Source of the DNA: Nitrospinota bacterium
GTDB lineage: Bacteria > Nitrospinota > Nitrospinia > Nitrospinales > VA-1
Length of the DNA stretch: 64,000 nucleotides
NCBI GenBank assembly: GCA_009873655.1
Contig: WAIB01000001.1
Coordinates: 119,676-183,675 of the forward strand
Direction: 5' to 3'
How positions within the stretch are numbered: position 1 is the stretch's first letter; every line of letters begins with the position of its first letter. A program made the translations under genes and the position numbers. Below, one piece after another: positions 53,723 through 63,935 of the stretch. Below the pieces are notes generated by a model. It was not told where the DNA came from and ran no database searches. It worked only from the letters and a program-made list of their open reading frames with translations.

Positions 53723-54557
53723 TTTTTACCTGTTTGAGGGAACCTTTTTTCAAATTATAACTATGTTCGGGACCTGGAAAGGTTTCGCTGCAGACCTCAT
53801 CGACGAACTCGCTGACAGCATTTTGAATGACAGCCGACAATTGAGCATATCGTTTGACAAACTTTGGCGTAAAGTCGGGGTTCAATCCCAGCAGGTCATG
53901 TATCACTAAAATCTGTCCATCGCATTGAGACCCGGCACCGATCCCGATGGTTGGAATTTCCAGATCCCGGGTGATCTCGGCAGCAAGTTCTTCTGGCATT
54001 CCCTCGAGGACCAGGGAAAAAGCTCCTGCTTTCTGCAGATCTTTGGCGTCCTGTTTGATTTGTTTTGAGTCGAGAAAGGTTTTTCCCTGAACCTTGTATC
54101 CTCCGAACTGATGGACCGATTGCGGGGTCAAGCCGACGTGTCCCATAACTGGAATTCCGGCTTGAACTATGGTGCGGACCTGGTCAGCAACTCGTGCACC
54201 CCCTTCAAGTTTCACGGCGGCCGCACCTCCCTCCTGTACCAGACGACCGGCATTGGTGACGGCCTGTTCTGCTGAAACCTGGTACGACATGAACGGCATG
54301 TCGGCCACTACCAGTGCCCGATTCGCCCCACGCTTCACGGAGCGGGTGTGGTAGATCACATCTTCCAGAGTCACGGAAAGGGTGTTTTCGTGGCCCTGTG
54401 AAATCATTCCCAATGAGTCGCCTACGAGCAAAATATCGATTGCAGTCGCATCCAGCAATTTTGAAAAGCTGTAATCGTAGGCCGTCAGGGCGGTTATTTT
54501 TTTCCCTGAATTTTTCCTTGCTGCGATGGCAGGAACCGTTACAGGCTGATTTTTCAT
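53712..54557 (-). CDS. panB: 3-methyl-2-oxobutanoate hydroxymethyltransferase
   Basis: Adds a hydroxymethyl group to 2-oxoisovalerate, the first pantothenate step. The 281-residue chain has KKITALTAYDYSFSKLLDA, DILLVGDSLGMISQGHENTLSVTLEDVIYHT, KLEGGARVADQV and GIGAGSQCDGQILVIHDLLGL. It heads the pan gene run, about 196 bases after the deoxynucleoside kinase gene. Confidence 0.95.
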   Translation of the reverse strand: MKNQPVTVPAIAARKNSGKKITALTAYDYSFSKLLDATAIDILLVGDSLGMISQGHENTLSVTLEDVIYHTRSVKRGANRALVVADMPFMSYQVSAEQAVTNAGRLVQEGGAAAVKLEGGARVADQVRTIVQAGIPVMGHVGLTPQSVHQFGGYKVQGKTFLDSKQIKQDAKDLQKAGAFSLVLEGMPEELAAEITRDLEIPTIGIGAGSQCDGQILVIHDLLGLNPDFTPKFVKRYAQLSAVIQNAVSEFVDEVCSETFPGPEHSYNLKKGSLKQVKNDH

Positions 54558-54753
54558 TTTAATCTAAATGTTGTGGCTGGGAGCCGGACAGGAAGGAGCG
54601 GAAGACCGGAACTATACGAACCGATCTCCCTCGGCAGTTGCCGAAAGAGAAGCAGTATGACTTTTCAAACGTGAACTAAAACTTGAAGCCCTTAAGAGTC
54701 TTCGTGTTTTAAACGTTTGTTTGTCCGTTTTAAGCTTTCTCCGTCCCGGTCCG

Positions 54754-55404
54754 TCAGGATCCAAGCGGATTGTAATATTCTCGGCCTATTTTATGGCTGT
54801 TGATCTTGTTTATCAACTCCTCAAGGTCACATTTTTTTTCAACAAAGTCGATCTCATTGGTATTTATGACCAAAAGCGGTGTTTCAGAGTAATAAAAAAA
54901 GAAATTATTGAAGGCTTTGTTTACAGAATCGAGGTAATCCGGGTCCATAAAAGCTTCGTATTCCCGTCCCCGTTTGGCGACTCTTTCCTGCAAAACTTCG
55001 GTGCTGGCTTGCAAATAGATGACCAAGTCCGGTTTTGGAGCTTTTGCGTCGATCAGGCTGAAAATCTGCTCGTATAGATTATATTCATGGTCTTCAAGGT
55101 TGAGACGGGCAAAAACCTTGTCCCGCTGGAATAAATAGTCAATGACAACGACTGAATCGAACAGGTCTCTTTGTGCCAGTTGCATATATTGGTTGTACCG
55201 GCTCAGTAAAAAAAAAACCTGGGTTTGAAAGGAATAGGCCTCTTTATCTTCATAAAATTTGGATATGAAAGGATTAGACTCCGTATCTTCAAGGATCAGC
55301 CGTGCGCCATATTGTTCTCCCAGAAGATTGACGAGAGAGGTCTTGCCGGCGCCAATTGCCCCTTCGATAGCTATGAATCGAGGTTCGATTGTGGGTTTGA
55401 TCAT
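54754..55404 (-). CDS. Deoxynucleoside kinase
   Basis: A 216-residue deoxyadenosine/deoxyguanosine/deoxycytidine kinase-like protein. It has the P-loop IAIEGAIGAGKTSLVNLL, the FQTQVFFLLSRYNQYMQ segment, VVIDYLFQRDKVFA and DLVIYLQASTEVLQERVAKRGREYE (the LID/DRY-like region). It salvages deoxynucleosides. The preferred base cannot be assigned. Confidence 0.88.
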   Translation of the reverse strand: MIKPTIEPRFIAIEGAIGAGKTSLVNLLGEQYGARLILEDTESNPFISKFYEDKEAYSFQTQVFFLLSRYNQYMQLAQRDLFDSVVVIDYLFQRDKVFARLNLEDHEYNLYEQIFSLIDAKAPKPDLVIYLQASTEVLQERVAKRGREYEAFMDPDYLDSVNKAFNNFFFYYSETPLLVINTNEIDFVEKKCDLEELINKINSHKIGREYYNPLGS

Positions 55405-55423
55405 GGTCGTTTTACCCCTGGCG

Positions 55424-55768
55424 TCACCCTAAAGTTTCTTTTATGGTCCACTTCAAATCGTTTTGATCCCCCGCTTTTACGACTTTCACTTCAGAGGCCC
55501 ATAATGGAAAACTCATTTTATCTTTTCCCCATTCTGAACAAAGTATGACGGGAGTATTTTGGCCTTTAATCTTTTTTATTAAATTTATATGGCCTTCACG
55601 GTTTAATTTTAAGTTCAGAATAATGAGCTCCGGTTTATTTTCGGTTTTTAGAGCGTCTTCTACGGAGCTTTGAACAGAGATTGCGAAACCTTCTTTTTCG
55701 AGTTCTTTGTAGCAGGACTGATTGTGACCGTTGGAATCTTCAATTAATAGGATATTTTTTGAAGTCAA
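55424..55768 (-). CDS. Stand-alone receiver-like protein lacking the phospho-acceptor Asp
   Basis: A 114-residue CheY-like fold with a normal acidic pocket (LLIEDSNG, residues 8-13) but an Asn where the phosphorylated Asp should be (LIILN52LKL). A Ser after strand 4 (VILCSEWG) and a Lys in strand 5 (VKVVKAG) are kept. The protein may bind phosphorylation-independently or regulate through protein contacts. TTG is the likely start. It is upstream of the deoxynucleoside kinase gene on the same strand. Confidence 0.7.
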   Translation of the reverse strand: MTSKNILLIEDSNGHNQSCYKELEKEGFAISVQSSVEDALKTENKPELIILNLKLNREGHINLIKKIKGQNTPVILCSEWGKDKMSFPLWASEVKVVKAGDQNDLKWTIKETLG

Positions 55769-55876
55769 AATCAGAATAATGATTGAGTGTTAAAAAAAAT
55801 AAATTAGCGCGGAAAAAGGCTCCAGAGTATCCCCGCGCGTTTAGTTTTTATAATAATCAGGCTTTTATTGCAACGT

Positions 55877-57319
55877 TTAATGGTTTTTGGCGGATTTCTG
55901 AATTTCCTGGTAAAGGCTGGAATATTGACGGGCAGAATTATCCCAACTGAAATCCATAGCCATCCCATTATTTATCAAACGTTCCCAGAGGTTTTGATCG
56001 GCAAAACAGTCAAAGGTTTTCTGGAGAGCTTTCTTAAAGGATTTTTGATCATTGGGTGAAAATTTAAACCCCGTTCCTGCTTTTCCCTCAAATTCCCGGA
56101 TGGAATCATCGAGCCCGCCCACCGAGCTTACTATAGGAACCGTTCCGTATTTCAGAGCATACATTTGTGTGAGTCCGCAGGGTTCGTAGATAGAAGGCAT
56201 CAATAAAATGTCGCTTCCTGCGAGAACCTGATGAGCGAGTGCGTCATCGAAGGTAAAGGAGGTTGCAAACTGGTCGGGCCTGGTCTTGGCCAATTGACTG
56301 AAAAAATCTTCGTATTTTGCCTCCCCTTGTCCTAAAACGATCAGACCCATATCATAATCCTTCAGATCTGCCTGCATTAAAAGATCAATCCCTTTCTGGC
56401 TGGAAAGCCGGGTGATCATGCAAAGTAATGGGGTGTGGTTTTCCAGTGTAAGAGAGAACATCTTTAAGAGTTCATCCCGGCATTTTTTCTTATTGGAGAG
56501 GGGACCGTATTTTTCTACAATTAAATCGTCCGTGGCGGGATTCCAGACAGAATAATCCACTCCATTTAAAATTCCGCAAAGGGAGTCTGATCGCTCCTGC
56601 AAGATGCCTTCCATGCCAAACCCCAGCCCGGCGGTCTGTATTTCTTTGCAGTAATTGGGGCTGACTGTATTCAAGGCATCAGAATATATTAACCCTGATT
56701 TTAAAAGACTTATTTGGTCATAAAATTCTATTCCCTCGGGTCCCCAAAAAGAATCGGGGAGGCCTGTGACAGGGAATTCATCCATTGGATAATTCCCCTG
56801 GTAACCGAGGTTATGAATAGAAAATAAAGTATTTATCCTGGAAAACCAGGAATCTTCGGAGTAGACAGACTTGAGATAGGCGGGAATCAGGCCTGCATGC
56901 CAATCGTTGCAATGGATCAGGCCGGGTTGAAAGTCCAAAGCCTGGCAGGTTTCCAAAACAGCCTGGCAGAAGAATGCAAACCGCTCTACATTGTCCTGAT
57001 ATTCCGACTCAGGGGTTCCATACAAATGTTCGCGTTTGAAGTATTCATCGTTTTCTACAAGATAGACAGGAACGTCTTCAGGTAATTTGCCCTCAAAAAG
57101 GCGCGCCTTTTTTTTGCTGACCCTGCTTTCTATTTCCAGGTTCAGCGAATTCACGGGATGCGATTTTGTGCAGGTATATTTTGGAAGTATGGCGCGAACC
57201 TCCAGTCCCAGCTTTTTAAGAGCAGGGGGGAGCGATCCGCCAACGTCCGCCAATCCCCCGGTTTTAGCGAAGGGGAAAATCTCAGATCCTACCCATAATA
57301 TTTTTAAAGGCGAATTCAT
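55877..57319 (-). CDS. glgA: Glycogen synthase (GT5)
   Basis: Transfers glucose from ADP-glucose to the growing glycogen chain. It opens with KILWVGSEIFPFAKTGGLADVGGSLP, containing the KTGGL ADP-glucose motif, and has IHNLGYQGNYP, TVSPNYCKEIQT and the EPCGLTQMYALKYGTVPIV C-terminal active-site loop. Length 480 residues is standard. No glgB or glgC is present in the window. Confidence 0.94.
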   Translation of the reverse strand: MNSPLKILWVGSEIFPFAKTGGLADVGGSLPPALKKLGLEVRAILPKYTCTKSHPVNSLNLEIESRVSKKKARLFEGKLPEDVPVYLVENDEYFKREHLYGTPESEYQDNVERFAFFCQAVLETCQALDFQPGLIHCNDWHAGLIPAYLKSVYSEDSWFSRINTLFSIHNLGYQGNYPMDEFPVTGLPDSFWGPEGIEFYDQISLLKSGLIYSDALNTVSPNYCKEIQTAGLGFGMEGILQERSDSLCGILNGVDYSVWNPATDDLIVEKYGPLSNKKKCRDELLKMFSLTLENHTPLLCMITRLSSQKGIDLLMQADLKDYDMGLIVLGQGEAKYEDFFSQLAKTRPDQFATSFTFDDALAHQVLAGSDILLMPSIYEPCGLTQMYALKYGTVPIVSSVGGLDDSIREFEGKAGTGFKFSPNDQKSFKKALQKTFDCFADQNLWERLINNGMAMDFSWDNSARQYSSLYQEIQKSAKNH

Positions 57320-57440
57320 AAGATTTGCACCTTATGAAATGCAGGATCAAAAGTCAATCCGAACGGATTGACTGCCAAAATAATTGATTGAATGGGAATT
57401 AATAACTATAATCGAAACACCAATAATTAATTTCAATCCC

Positions 57441-58634
57441 ATGAAAAACAAAAAAATCGCGCTGGCCGTTTCGGCTGGGATAGCCGCTTATAAAGCGGTG
57501 GAATTATTACGAATGCTGGTGAAAGAGGGGGCCGATGTGCGGGTTGTGATGAGCGCCAACGCCGGACAGTTTGTAACCCCCTTGACCTTTGAAAGCCTTT
57601 CTGGAAACCCGGTTTACCATCAGCTTTTTAATTCGGAAAGATCCGCGGATATGGAACATATTCGCGTTGCGGAAAACGCGGACCTGATGCTGGTGGTCCC
57701 TGCCACTGCTTCCACTCTCGGGAAAATGGCCAACGGACTGGCGGATGATGCTTTGAGCAATTTATACCTGGCCTTCAAAGGCCCCGTTATGGCAGCGCCT
57801 GCCATGAACGAGGGCATGTGGGGAAACCTTGCGGTCCGGAAAAATATCGAACAGCTGAAATCGCGAGGAGTTGAATTCATAGAACCGGAAGAGGGTGAGC
57901 TTGCCTGTGGAACGACGGGTCCCGGCCGGCTTGCCGACCTCGACAGGATTTTTAGCCGGGTTAAAAGCCGCTTTGAAAAACTTCAGGATTTGCGTGGAAT
58001 TAAAATACTGGTAACAGCCGGGCCGACTCACGAGCCATTGGACCCGGTTAGATACCTTTCCAACCCTTCTTCAGGAAAAATGGGCTATGCGATTGCCGGG
58101 CAAGCTCAAGCACGGGGGGGCGAGGTCGTTTTGATCAGCGGACCGACTCACTTAAAACCCCCCACCGGGGTGGGTTTCAAGTCTTGTAAAACGGCAGAAG
58201 AAATGAATCAACTGGTCCAGGAATTTTTGCCTGAATGCGATGCGCTGATCATGTCAGCCGCAGTTGGGGATTTCACCGCTGAAAAACTGGAAAAGGAAAA
58301 AATCAAAAAACAAAGCGGGGAAGGCCGGACCCTCAACCTTGTTCCCACTAAAGATATTTTGATGGAAGTTTCCAAGGTCAAGACGCACCAGTTCGTGGTG
58401 GGTTTCGCGGCGGAAACGCAGAACCTGGTACAAAGCGCGTTGGAAAAACTACGAAATAAGAAACTGGACTTGATTGTCGCCAACGATATCAGCGCACCCG
58501 GTATTGGGTTTCAATCGGATAACAACCAGGTGACCCTGATTGATGCCGATGAAAAAATTGAAAACCTGCCGAGGATGAGCAAGAAAGAAATAGCGGATAT
58601 TTTATTAGATAAAATACCGGGCCATGCCCGGTGA
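57441..58634 (+). CDS. coaBC: Phosphopantothenoylcysteine decarboxylase/synthetase CoaBC
   Basis: Bifunctional coenzyme A enzyme (Dfp). The N-terminal flavin-dependent CoaC domain (about residues 1-180) has KIALAVSAGIAAYKAVELLR, LVVPATASTLGKMANGLADD and APAMNEGMW with the downstream ELACGTTGPGR Cys motif; the C-terminal CoaB domain has GIKILVTAGPTHEPLDPVRYLSN. Full length is about 397 residues from the ATG at 57441. A longer frame to 57384 adds residues with no family match. It joins panBCD 3-5 kb away in one pathway. Confidence 0.94.
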   Translation: MKNKKIALAVSAGIAAYKAVELLRMLVKEGADVRVVMSANAGQFVTPLTFESLSGNPVYHQLFNSERSADMEHIRVAENADLMLVVPATASTLGKMANGLADDALSNLYLAFKGPVMAAPAMNEGMWGNLAVRKNIEQLKSRGVEFIEPEEGELACGTTGPGRLADLDRIFSRVKSRFEKLQDLRGIKILVTAGPTHEPLDPVRYLSNPSSGKMGYAIAGQAQARGGEVVLISGPTHLKPPTGVGFKSCKTAEEMNQLVQEFLPECDALIMSAAVGDFTAEKLEKEKIKKQSGEGRTLNLVPTKDILMEVSKVKTHQFVVGFAAETQNLVQSALEKLRNKKLDLIVANDISAPGIGFQSDNNQVTLIDADEKIENLPRMSKKEIADILLDKIPGHAR

Positions 58635-58690
58635 GAACAGGTCGATGCTGGTCAACCAGCAAATTATTCTAAGGCCTTTTGCCTCCCGCT

Positions 58691-59470
58691 CTAGCGGGCG
58701 CAGCGAAAGCCGATAGCAAGGGAACGGTTTCTGGGAGTGGTGGCGTTTCTATATACCAGATCCACGTCGTCGGCGTTATTTCTCCAGCTGCCACCCCGAA
58801 TGACTTTGTACTGGCCTTTTTCCGGCCCTGGGGGATTTTCCTTCGGGGAAAAAAGATAGTATTCAGGAAAATGCCAGTCGCTCACCCATTCGGAGGCATT
58901 TCCGGAAAGATCATAAACCCCATAATCGGATTTTCCACTTTCATAGGATCCCACGGCCGTGGTTTTATTCACTTCCTCGTTGTAGTTTAATTTGCTCGAA
59001 TCGGGAGATGTATTTCCCCAGGGATATCTTACGGAACGTTTTCCCCGAGCGGCTTTTTCCCATTCCGCTTCTGTGGGTAGCCGCTTATTTTGCCACTGGC
59101 AAAATTTCAAAGCCTCTTTCCAGGAGACTCCCACAACAGGCTGCTGGGGGCCGTTGAAGTCCGGGTCATTCCACCCTTTGGGTTTTTTAGCTCCTGATTT
59201 CTTTATGAAATTTCCATAGGCCTCGTTGGTGACTTCATAAACATCTATATAAAAACTGTCCAGATAGACTTCATGTGCAGGATTTTCAGGGCCCAGTGTG
59301 TGCCGGTCTGTGTTGAACAAATCATGCGGTTTTAACTCCAGCATGGACTTTTTGCTTCCCATCATGAAAGGTCCTTTTTCAATCAATACCATGCCATCTG
59401 GCGGTGAGTTTTCAGCTTGGGCGGAAACTGCGAAAAAGACAGAAAATACAAATAAAAATAAGGGCTTCAT
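58691..59470 (-). CDS. Formylglycine-generating-enzyme-like protein (exported)
   Basis: A 259-residue protein with a signal peptide (FLFVFSVFFAVSAQAEN, cleavage near residue 19) and a SUMF1/FGE-sulfatase fold: DGMVLIEKGPFMMGSK, DVYEVTNEAYGNFI, NKRLPTEAEWEKAARGKRSVRYPWGN, GVYDLSGNASEWVSDW and GGSWRN...AIGFRCAR. Members convert Cys to formylglycine in sulfatases or serve as lectin-like binding modules. No sulfatase gene is adjacent, so substrate activation is unproven. Confidence 0.82.
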   Translation of the reverse strand: MKPLFLFVFSVFFAVSAQAENSPPDGMVLIEKGPFMMGSKKSMLELKPHDLFNTDRHTLGPENPAHEVYLDSFYIDVYEVTNEAYGNFIKKSGAKKPKGWNDPDFNGPQQPVVGVSWKEALKFCQWQNKRLPTEAEWEKAARGKRSVRYPWGNTSPDSSKLNYNEEVNKTTAVGSYESGKSDYGVYDLSGNASEWVSDWHFPEYYLFSPKENPPGPEKGQYKVIRGGSWRNNADDVDLVYRNATTPRNRSLAIGFRCAR

Positions 59471-59702
59471 GAAGTGTAATTATTATTTTTTAAGATCGGA
59501 TTATAGAAAAAACCGGGGAGGTTGGCAATTGCGAAAATTTGTCTCCGGCCTCGTTTTTTGAGTGCGGAAGATCAAAAACCCAGGATCAATGCCAATTGAC
59601 AGTTTGGTCCAATAGTAATAAAATTCCTCATTCTTGCTTTAAAAAGGTATTTTAAACTTATTTGGCGGGTCAACCGATAAGGCTTGAAAACCTGGAGAGA
59701 CT

Positions 59703-60110
59703 ATGGACGATCCTAAAAAAGAACCCATCACTTTAAGCGGTGATCAGGACACAAAATTGTGCCTGAATTGTGGTTTCCCCAATCGCAATTCGGATAGCCA
59801 ATGTATGTATTGCCGAACCAGCCTCGTAGAAGAAGGTGGGTTGATAAACTGGATCCGACAAACTTATTTTGTTCTTAAATGGCGATGGCAACTCAAACAA
59901 AAACGAGACGGAATAGAAAAGCCAGTTGCCAAAACCCCTTTTTATAGAACCGCCGGGTATTTTTTTCTTGGACTGGTTTTAAGCGGGATTGGAGTTTTTG
60001 TCTTCACCAGTGCAGTCGGTCAAAATTCTTTTTCCAGCGGTCTGATCGCCTTGCTGTTAATCGGATACGGTTTTTTTACTTTAAAAACCCTGGTCAGTAA
60101 TAAAAAATAG
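59703..60110 (+). CDS. Zinc-ribbon membrane protein, hypothetical
   Basis: A 135-residue protein with an N-terminal zinc ribbon (CLNCGFPN...CMYC, residues 23-43) and two adjacent C-terminal membrane helices (FFLGLVLSGIGVFVFTSA; GLIALLLIGYGFFTL). The middle part is basic and Trp-rich. The role is unknown; such small zinc-ribbon membrane proteins are often accessory factors. A GGAGA site precedes the ATG. Confidence 0.6.
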   Translation: MDDPKKEPITLSGDQDTKLCLNCGFPNRNSDSQCMYCRTSLVEEGGLINWIRQTYFVLKWRWQLKQKRDGIEKPVAKTPFYRTAGYFFLGLVLSGIGVFVFTSAVGQNSFSSGLIALLLIGYGFFTLKTLVSNKK

Positions 60111-60275
60111 CTCGCATTTATTCCGGTCGTTCTTTTCCTTTTGACTCTTTCCCCCTTCTTTCACATATTTCTGGATTGATATCTTGTTTTTTTTAAATTT
60201 AAGTCTTATTTAAAGATCAGGACTCTCTGAAAAAGGTGTACCCTGAACAAGAAAAATGGGCTTATTCTATAAGTA

Positions 60276-62750
60276 ATGCGAGACGTGATATCTGAAAAAA
60301 AAGAAACGATTTCCCTGGCCATTAAGGGTATGAGTTGCGCCAGTTGCTCAGCACGGATTGAAAAGAAAGTCGGGGGATTGGAGGGCGTTTCTTCCGCAAA
60401 AGTGAATTTTGCCTCAGAGACCGCTACGGTTGAGTTTAATCCCGAAATAATCCAGGCCGAACAATTTCCGGAGGAGATTAAAAAACTCGGATTTGAAGTT
60501 CCTTTCACACGCCAGGTTTTTCCTGTAGGAGGAATGACCTGCGCCTCATGTGTTTCCAGAGTGGAAAACAAATTATCTTCCCTTCCCGGAGTTTCAGACG
60601 TCCAGGTGAACCTCGCTGCTGAACAAGTGTCTGTCGAATACCTTCCCACTCTTATTAGCTTCGATGATCTTAAAGAGACTTTGTCGCAGGTGGGCTACCA
60701 GTTGTTTCCAGCAAAACAAGAGGAGGATTTGTCTTTCAAGGAGGAAATTCGACAGCTCAAGGAACAGTCCATTTTAAAACGGAAACTTGTCTTAAGCGGG
60801 GTTTTCAGTATTTTAGTGATGTTCCTGAGTATGAAAGGGGATGGCATTTCCCTTCCGGTCCCTTTGAACCTGCTGCTGTTTATATTGGCTACCCCCGTCC
60901 AGTTTTATTGCGGTTGGCAGTTTTACCAGGGCACGTGGAATGGTATTCGCCACGGGTATGCTGATATGAACACATTAATAGCCGTAGGAACTTCCGCAGC
61001 CTATATCTATAGCGCCATAGCTGCCGCTTCTCCTTCCTTGTTCCACATTGAGAATGAAAAAGTTCCGGTATATTTCGACACTTCGGTGATGATCATTGCG
61101 CTGGTTTTATTGGGAAGATGGCTGGAGTCACGTGCAAAAAGAAATGCTTCCAATGCTATTAAGAAGTTGATGCAACTGCAGCCGAAAACGGCGAAAGTTG
61201 AAAGACAGGGAGAGGAAAAGGAGGTCCCTATTTCTGAACTGGTCTTGGAAGATCGCGTTTTTGTCCATCCTGGAGAACAGATTCCTGTAGATGGTAAAAT
61301 TTATGAAGGCAGCTCCTCTGTTGATGAGTCCATGTTGACAGGTGAAAGTGTCCCGATAGAAAAGAAGGAGGGGGATGAAGTTTTCGGCGCCACCTTGAAT
61401 AAAACCGGGTTTTTTAAAATGAAGGTAACGCGGGTGGGGAAAGACACGACTCTTGCGCAGATTATTAAACTGGTGGAGGAAGCGCAGGGGTCAAAAGCAC
61501 CTGTTCAAAAACTTGCAGATAAAATTGCCGGAATTTTTGTGCCGTCGGTTATTGGTGTTGCGGTTGTCTCTTTTCTTTTCTGGTTGATATTTGGAAACTC
61601 CGTCGCTGAAATTCCAGTCTCACTATTTACCTTTGCTCTTATGACTTTCATTTCTGTTCTGATCATTGCCTGTCCTTGTGCGTTGGGCCTTGCCACACCG
61701 ACGGCAATCATGGTAGGCACTGGACTGGGTGCGAAACTAGGTGTTTTGATAAAAGGGGGAGAAGCTTTAGAACGGATCGAACGGATTGACACCATCGTTT
61801 TTGATAAAACAGGAACGCTGACTTACGGAAAACCTGAGGTTGCCGATGTTCTTCTTGTACCTGGAACCCAGTGGAATGTTGAACAATTGCTCACTTTTGC
61901 AGGGTCTTTAGAAAAAGGTTCGGAGCACCCGCTGGGAATAGCGGTAACTGCAGAAGCTAAAAGGAGAGGACTCAAACTCAGTACGCCAAATGATTTTCGT
62001 GCCCTGCCCGGGTTTGGAGTCGAAGGGGTGGTCAATGAAAAGAGGGTGTTGTTGGGAAATAAAGGATTGATGGAGGAAAACCGGATAGATATATCATCTG
62101 TAGATAACCAGCTGCCCAAACTGACAGAGAACGGCAAAACCCCGATGATTGTTTGTATTGATGGGCGGGTGGCGGGGCTCATAGCCACGACCGATGCCTT
62201 GAAACCGCATGCAAAGGAAAATGTATTGCAGTTGAAGCAAAAGGGACTGGAAGTTGTCATGTTGACAGGAGACAACACCAAAACGGCGCAGGCTGTGGCG
62301 GAACAGTTGGGGATTGACCGGGTCGTTTCTGAAGTGCTCCCTTCAGAAAAGGTAGCTGAAATTAAAAAAATTCAAGATTCCGGACATTGCGTGGCGATGG
62401 TGGGTGACGGCATCAATGACGCTCCGGCCCTTGCATCCGCTGATATTGGTATCGCAATGGGAAGCGGTACCGATGTGGCCATGGAAGCTTCTGATATTAC
62501 GCTAGTGGGATCGAACCTTAAATCGGTTGTGCAATCCATAGAATTGAGCCGAGCTACCATGTTAAAAATCAGACAAAATTTATTCTGGGCATTTATATAT
62601 AATGTTTTGGGCATCCCTCTTGCGGCGGGCGTATTATATCCCGCGTATGGAATTTTATTGCAGCCTGTATTCGCTGCTGCAGCCATGTCTTTAAGTTCTG
62701 TTTCTGTGGTTGGCAATTCCCTTTTATTGAATAAATCAATTAATACGTAG
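60276..62750 (+). CDS. copA: Copper-exporting P1B-type ATPase CopA
   Basis: An 824-residue heavy-metal P-type ATPase. Two HMA domains each carry a CxxC (GMSCASC near residue 23, GGMTCASC near 91), then eight membrane segments with the transport CPC in [15 protein letters not shown]. The phosphorylation site is DKTGTLTYG, preceded by LTGESVPIE and followed by [20 protein letters not shown]. The pair of HMA domains and CPC indicate Cu(I). It follows the zinc-ribbon membrane protein gene by about 165 bases and is probably copper-regulated, but no CueR or CsoR site is identified. Confidence 0.95.
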   Translation: MRDVISEKKETISLAIKGMSCASCSARIEKKVGGLEGVSSAKVNFASETATVEFNPEIIQAEQFPEEIKKLGFEVPFTRQVFPVGGMTCASCVSRVENKLSSLPGVSDVQVNLAAEQVSVEYLPTLISFDDLKETLSQVGYQLFPAKQEEDLSFKEEIRQLKEQSILKRKLVLSGVFSILVMFLSMKGDGISLPVPLNLLLFILATPVQFYCGWQFYQGTWNGIRHGYADMNTLIAVGTSAAYIYSAIAAASPSLFHIENEKVPVYFDTSVMIIALVLLGRWLESRAKRNASNAIKKLMQLQPKTAKVERQGEEKEVPISELVLEDRVFVHPGEQIPVDGKIYEGSSSVDESMLTGESVPIEKKEGDEVFGATLNKTGFFKMKVTRVGKDTTLAQIIKLVEEAQGSKAPVQKLADKIAGIFVPSVIGVAVVSFLFWLIFGNSVAEIPVSLFTFALMTFISVLIIACPCALGLATPTAIMVGTGLGAKLGVLIKGGEALERIERIDTIVFDKTGTLTYGKPEVADVLLVPGTQWNVEQLLTFAGSLEKGSEHPLGIAVTAEAKRRGLKLSTPNDFRALPGFGVEGVVNEKRVLLGNKGLMEENRIDISSVDNQLPKLTENGKTPMIVCIDGRVAGLIATTDALKPHAKENVLQLKQKGLEVVMLTGDNTKTAQAVAEQLGIDRVVSEVLPSEKVAEIKKIQDSGHCVAMVGDGINDAPALASADIGIAMGSGTDVAMEASDITLVGSNLKSVVQSIELSRATMLKIRQNLFWAFIYNVLGIPLAAGVLYPAYGILLQPVFAAAAMSLSSVSVVGNSLLLNKSINT

Positions 62751-62761
62751 CTCATTCGTTT

Positions 62762-63922
62762 GTGGAGACACAGACCCCGGTGAAACCCCTTCGACCTTTC
62801 ATATTTTCCACAATCATTGTGCTGATTTTTTTTGGTTTTCTGGAAACGGTTTTGCGTTTTTCCGGGTTTCAACCAACCATTCGCTTTAAAAAGTATGACT
62901 TTCCTGCCTGGATGGAAGAACTGGATCCTTTAGTGCTGGCAAAATATCAGGGCTTTGTTGTTGAGCGGGGTTTTGTCAATGAGGATGCGTATGCCTATAA
63001 ACCGGATTTGCGTTATGGATATTTGCTGAAACCCAATCTTGATTTAACCGTTTCAAACTACTCTTCAACGGTGTTTGTAGACAAACTTCCACCCTGGAGG
63101 ATTGAATCGGATTCACAGGGAAATCGCATTTCCAAACGGGGCGCGGTTAATCCTGTTGGGGAGTCCATGGCCATTCATGTGCTTGGAGATTCCAGCAGCT
63201 TTGGCTGGGGTGTCGATTATGAAGATTCTTATCCGCAGCAACTCGCAAAAATATTAAATGATTCTCCCTCTTTATTGAAGGTTATCGTAAAAAACCACTC
63301 GACCCCGGGCTTCACTTCTTTTCAGGGGAGGTTGCTGCTTGAAGACAAAGTGAAAATTAAAAAAGGGGATATTGTTTTAGTTTCCTTTGGGTTCAACGAT
63401 TCCTATTCCTCCAGAAACTCAGACCGATCGCGCTTTGAAGCCCGCAACTCAACGGCCGGAAAATTAATATGGGCTTTAAACCGCCTGTTAATATTTAAAG
63501 GATTGCGAACCCTGATTCACAATTTGCCGGATCTAAAAACTTCCAAAACAAAAATTACCCGGGTTTCGTTAAAAGAATACCAGGAAAATCTCGGCATTAT
63601 TTTTAAAACGATTCTAAATAAAAAAGGAAAACCTCTTTTTTTAAATATATGCAATGGAGAAAAATACCGGGATGCAGCTGAAAAAACTGCGAAAGTCTTG
63701 AACATTCCATTTTTTAATATCCCTGAAGAATTCAAACAGCATTTATCGCAGGCACACACTATTTATCCGGATAAATTTGTAGATTATTTTGAAGCTTACG
63801 GGGAAATGATGGAAAAAGAACCTCGACTTGCATTTTTGTTTCCTGACTATTGCCATCCCAATGCAACTGGACACCGGTTAATAGCTGAAACTCTCTATAA
63901 AGAGAGCAGAATATTAAAATAA
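62762..63922 (+). CDS. Membrane-anchored SGNH/GDSL hydrolase-like protein
   Basis: A 386-residue protein starting with GTG. One N-terminal membrane segment (FIFSTIIVLIFFGFLETVL) anchors an SGNH-fold domain: HVLGDSSSFGWGVDYED supplies the catalytic Ser, LVSFGFNDSYSS the Asn, and FPDYCHPNATGHRLIAETLY the closing Asp-x-x-His. The fold resembles acyltransferase-associated or cell-surface esterases. It is preceded by copA by 11 bases, though function is unrelated as far as can be seen. Confidence 0.75.
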   Translation: METQTPVKPLRPFIFSTIIVLIFFGFLETVLRFSGFQPTIRFKKYDFPAWMEELDPLVLAKYQGFVVERGFVNEDAYAYKPDLRYGYLLKPNLDLTVSNYSSTVFVDKLPPWRIESDSQGNRISKRGAVNPVGESMAIHVLGDSSSFGWGVDYEDSYPQQLAKILNDSPSLLKVIVKNHSTPGFTSFQGRLLLEDKVKIKKGDIVLVSFGFNDSYSSRNSDRSRFEARNSTAGKLIWALNRLLIFKGLRTLIHNLPDLKTSKTKITRVSLKEYQENLGIIFKTILNKKGKPLFLNICNGEKYRDAAEKTAKVLNIPFFNIPEEFKQHLSQAHTIYPDKFVDYFEAYGEMMEKEPRLAFLFPDYCHPNATGHRLIAETLYKESRILK

Positions 63923-63935
63923 AATTGAATGTGGG

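Noticed and set aside
54558-54753. A tRNA or other known structured RNA
   Set aside because: No cloverleaf, T-loop GTTCRA or acceptor-stem pairing fits; the spacer has only short repeats.
57384-57440. Longer CoaBC start
   Set aside because: The added residues are unlike the family; the protein at ATG 57441 begins with the standard KIALAVSAG motif.
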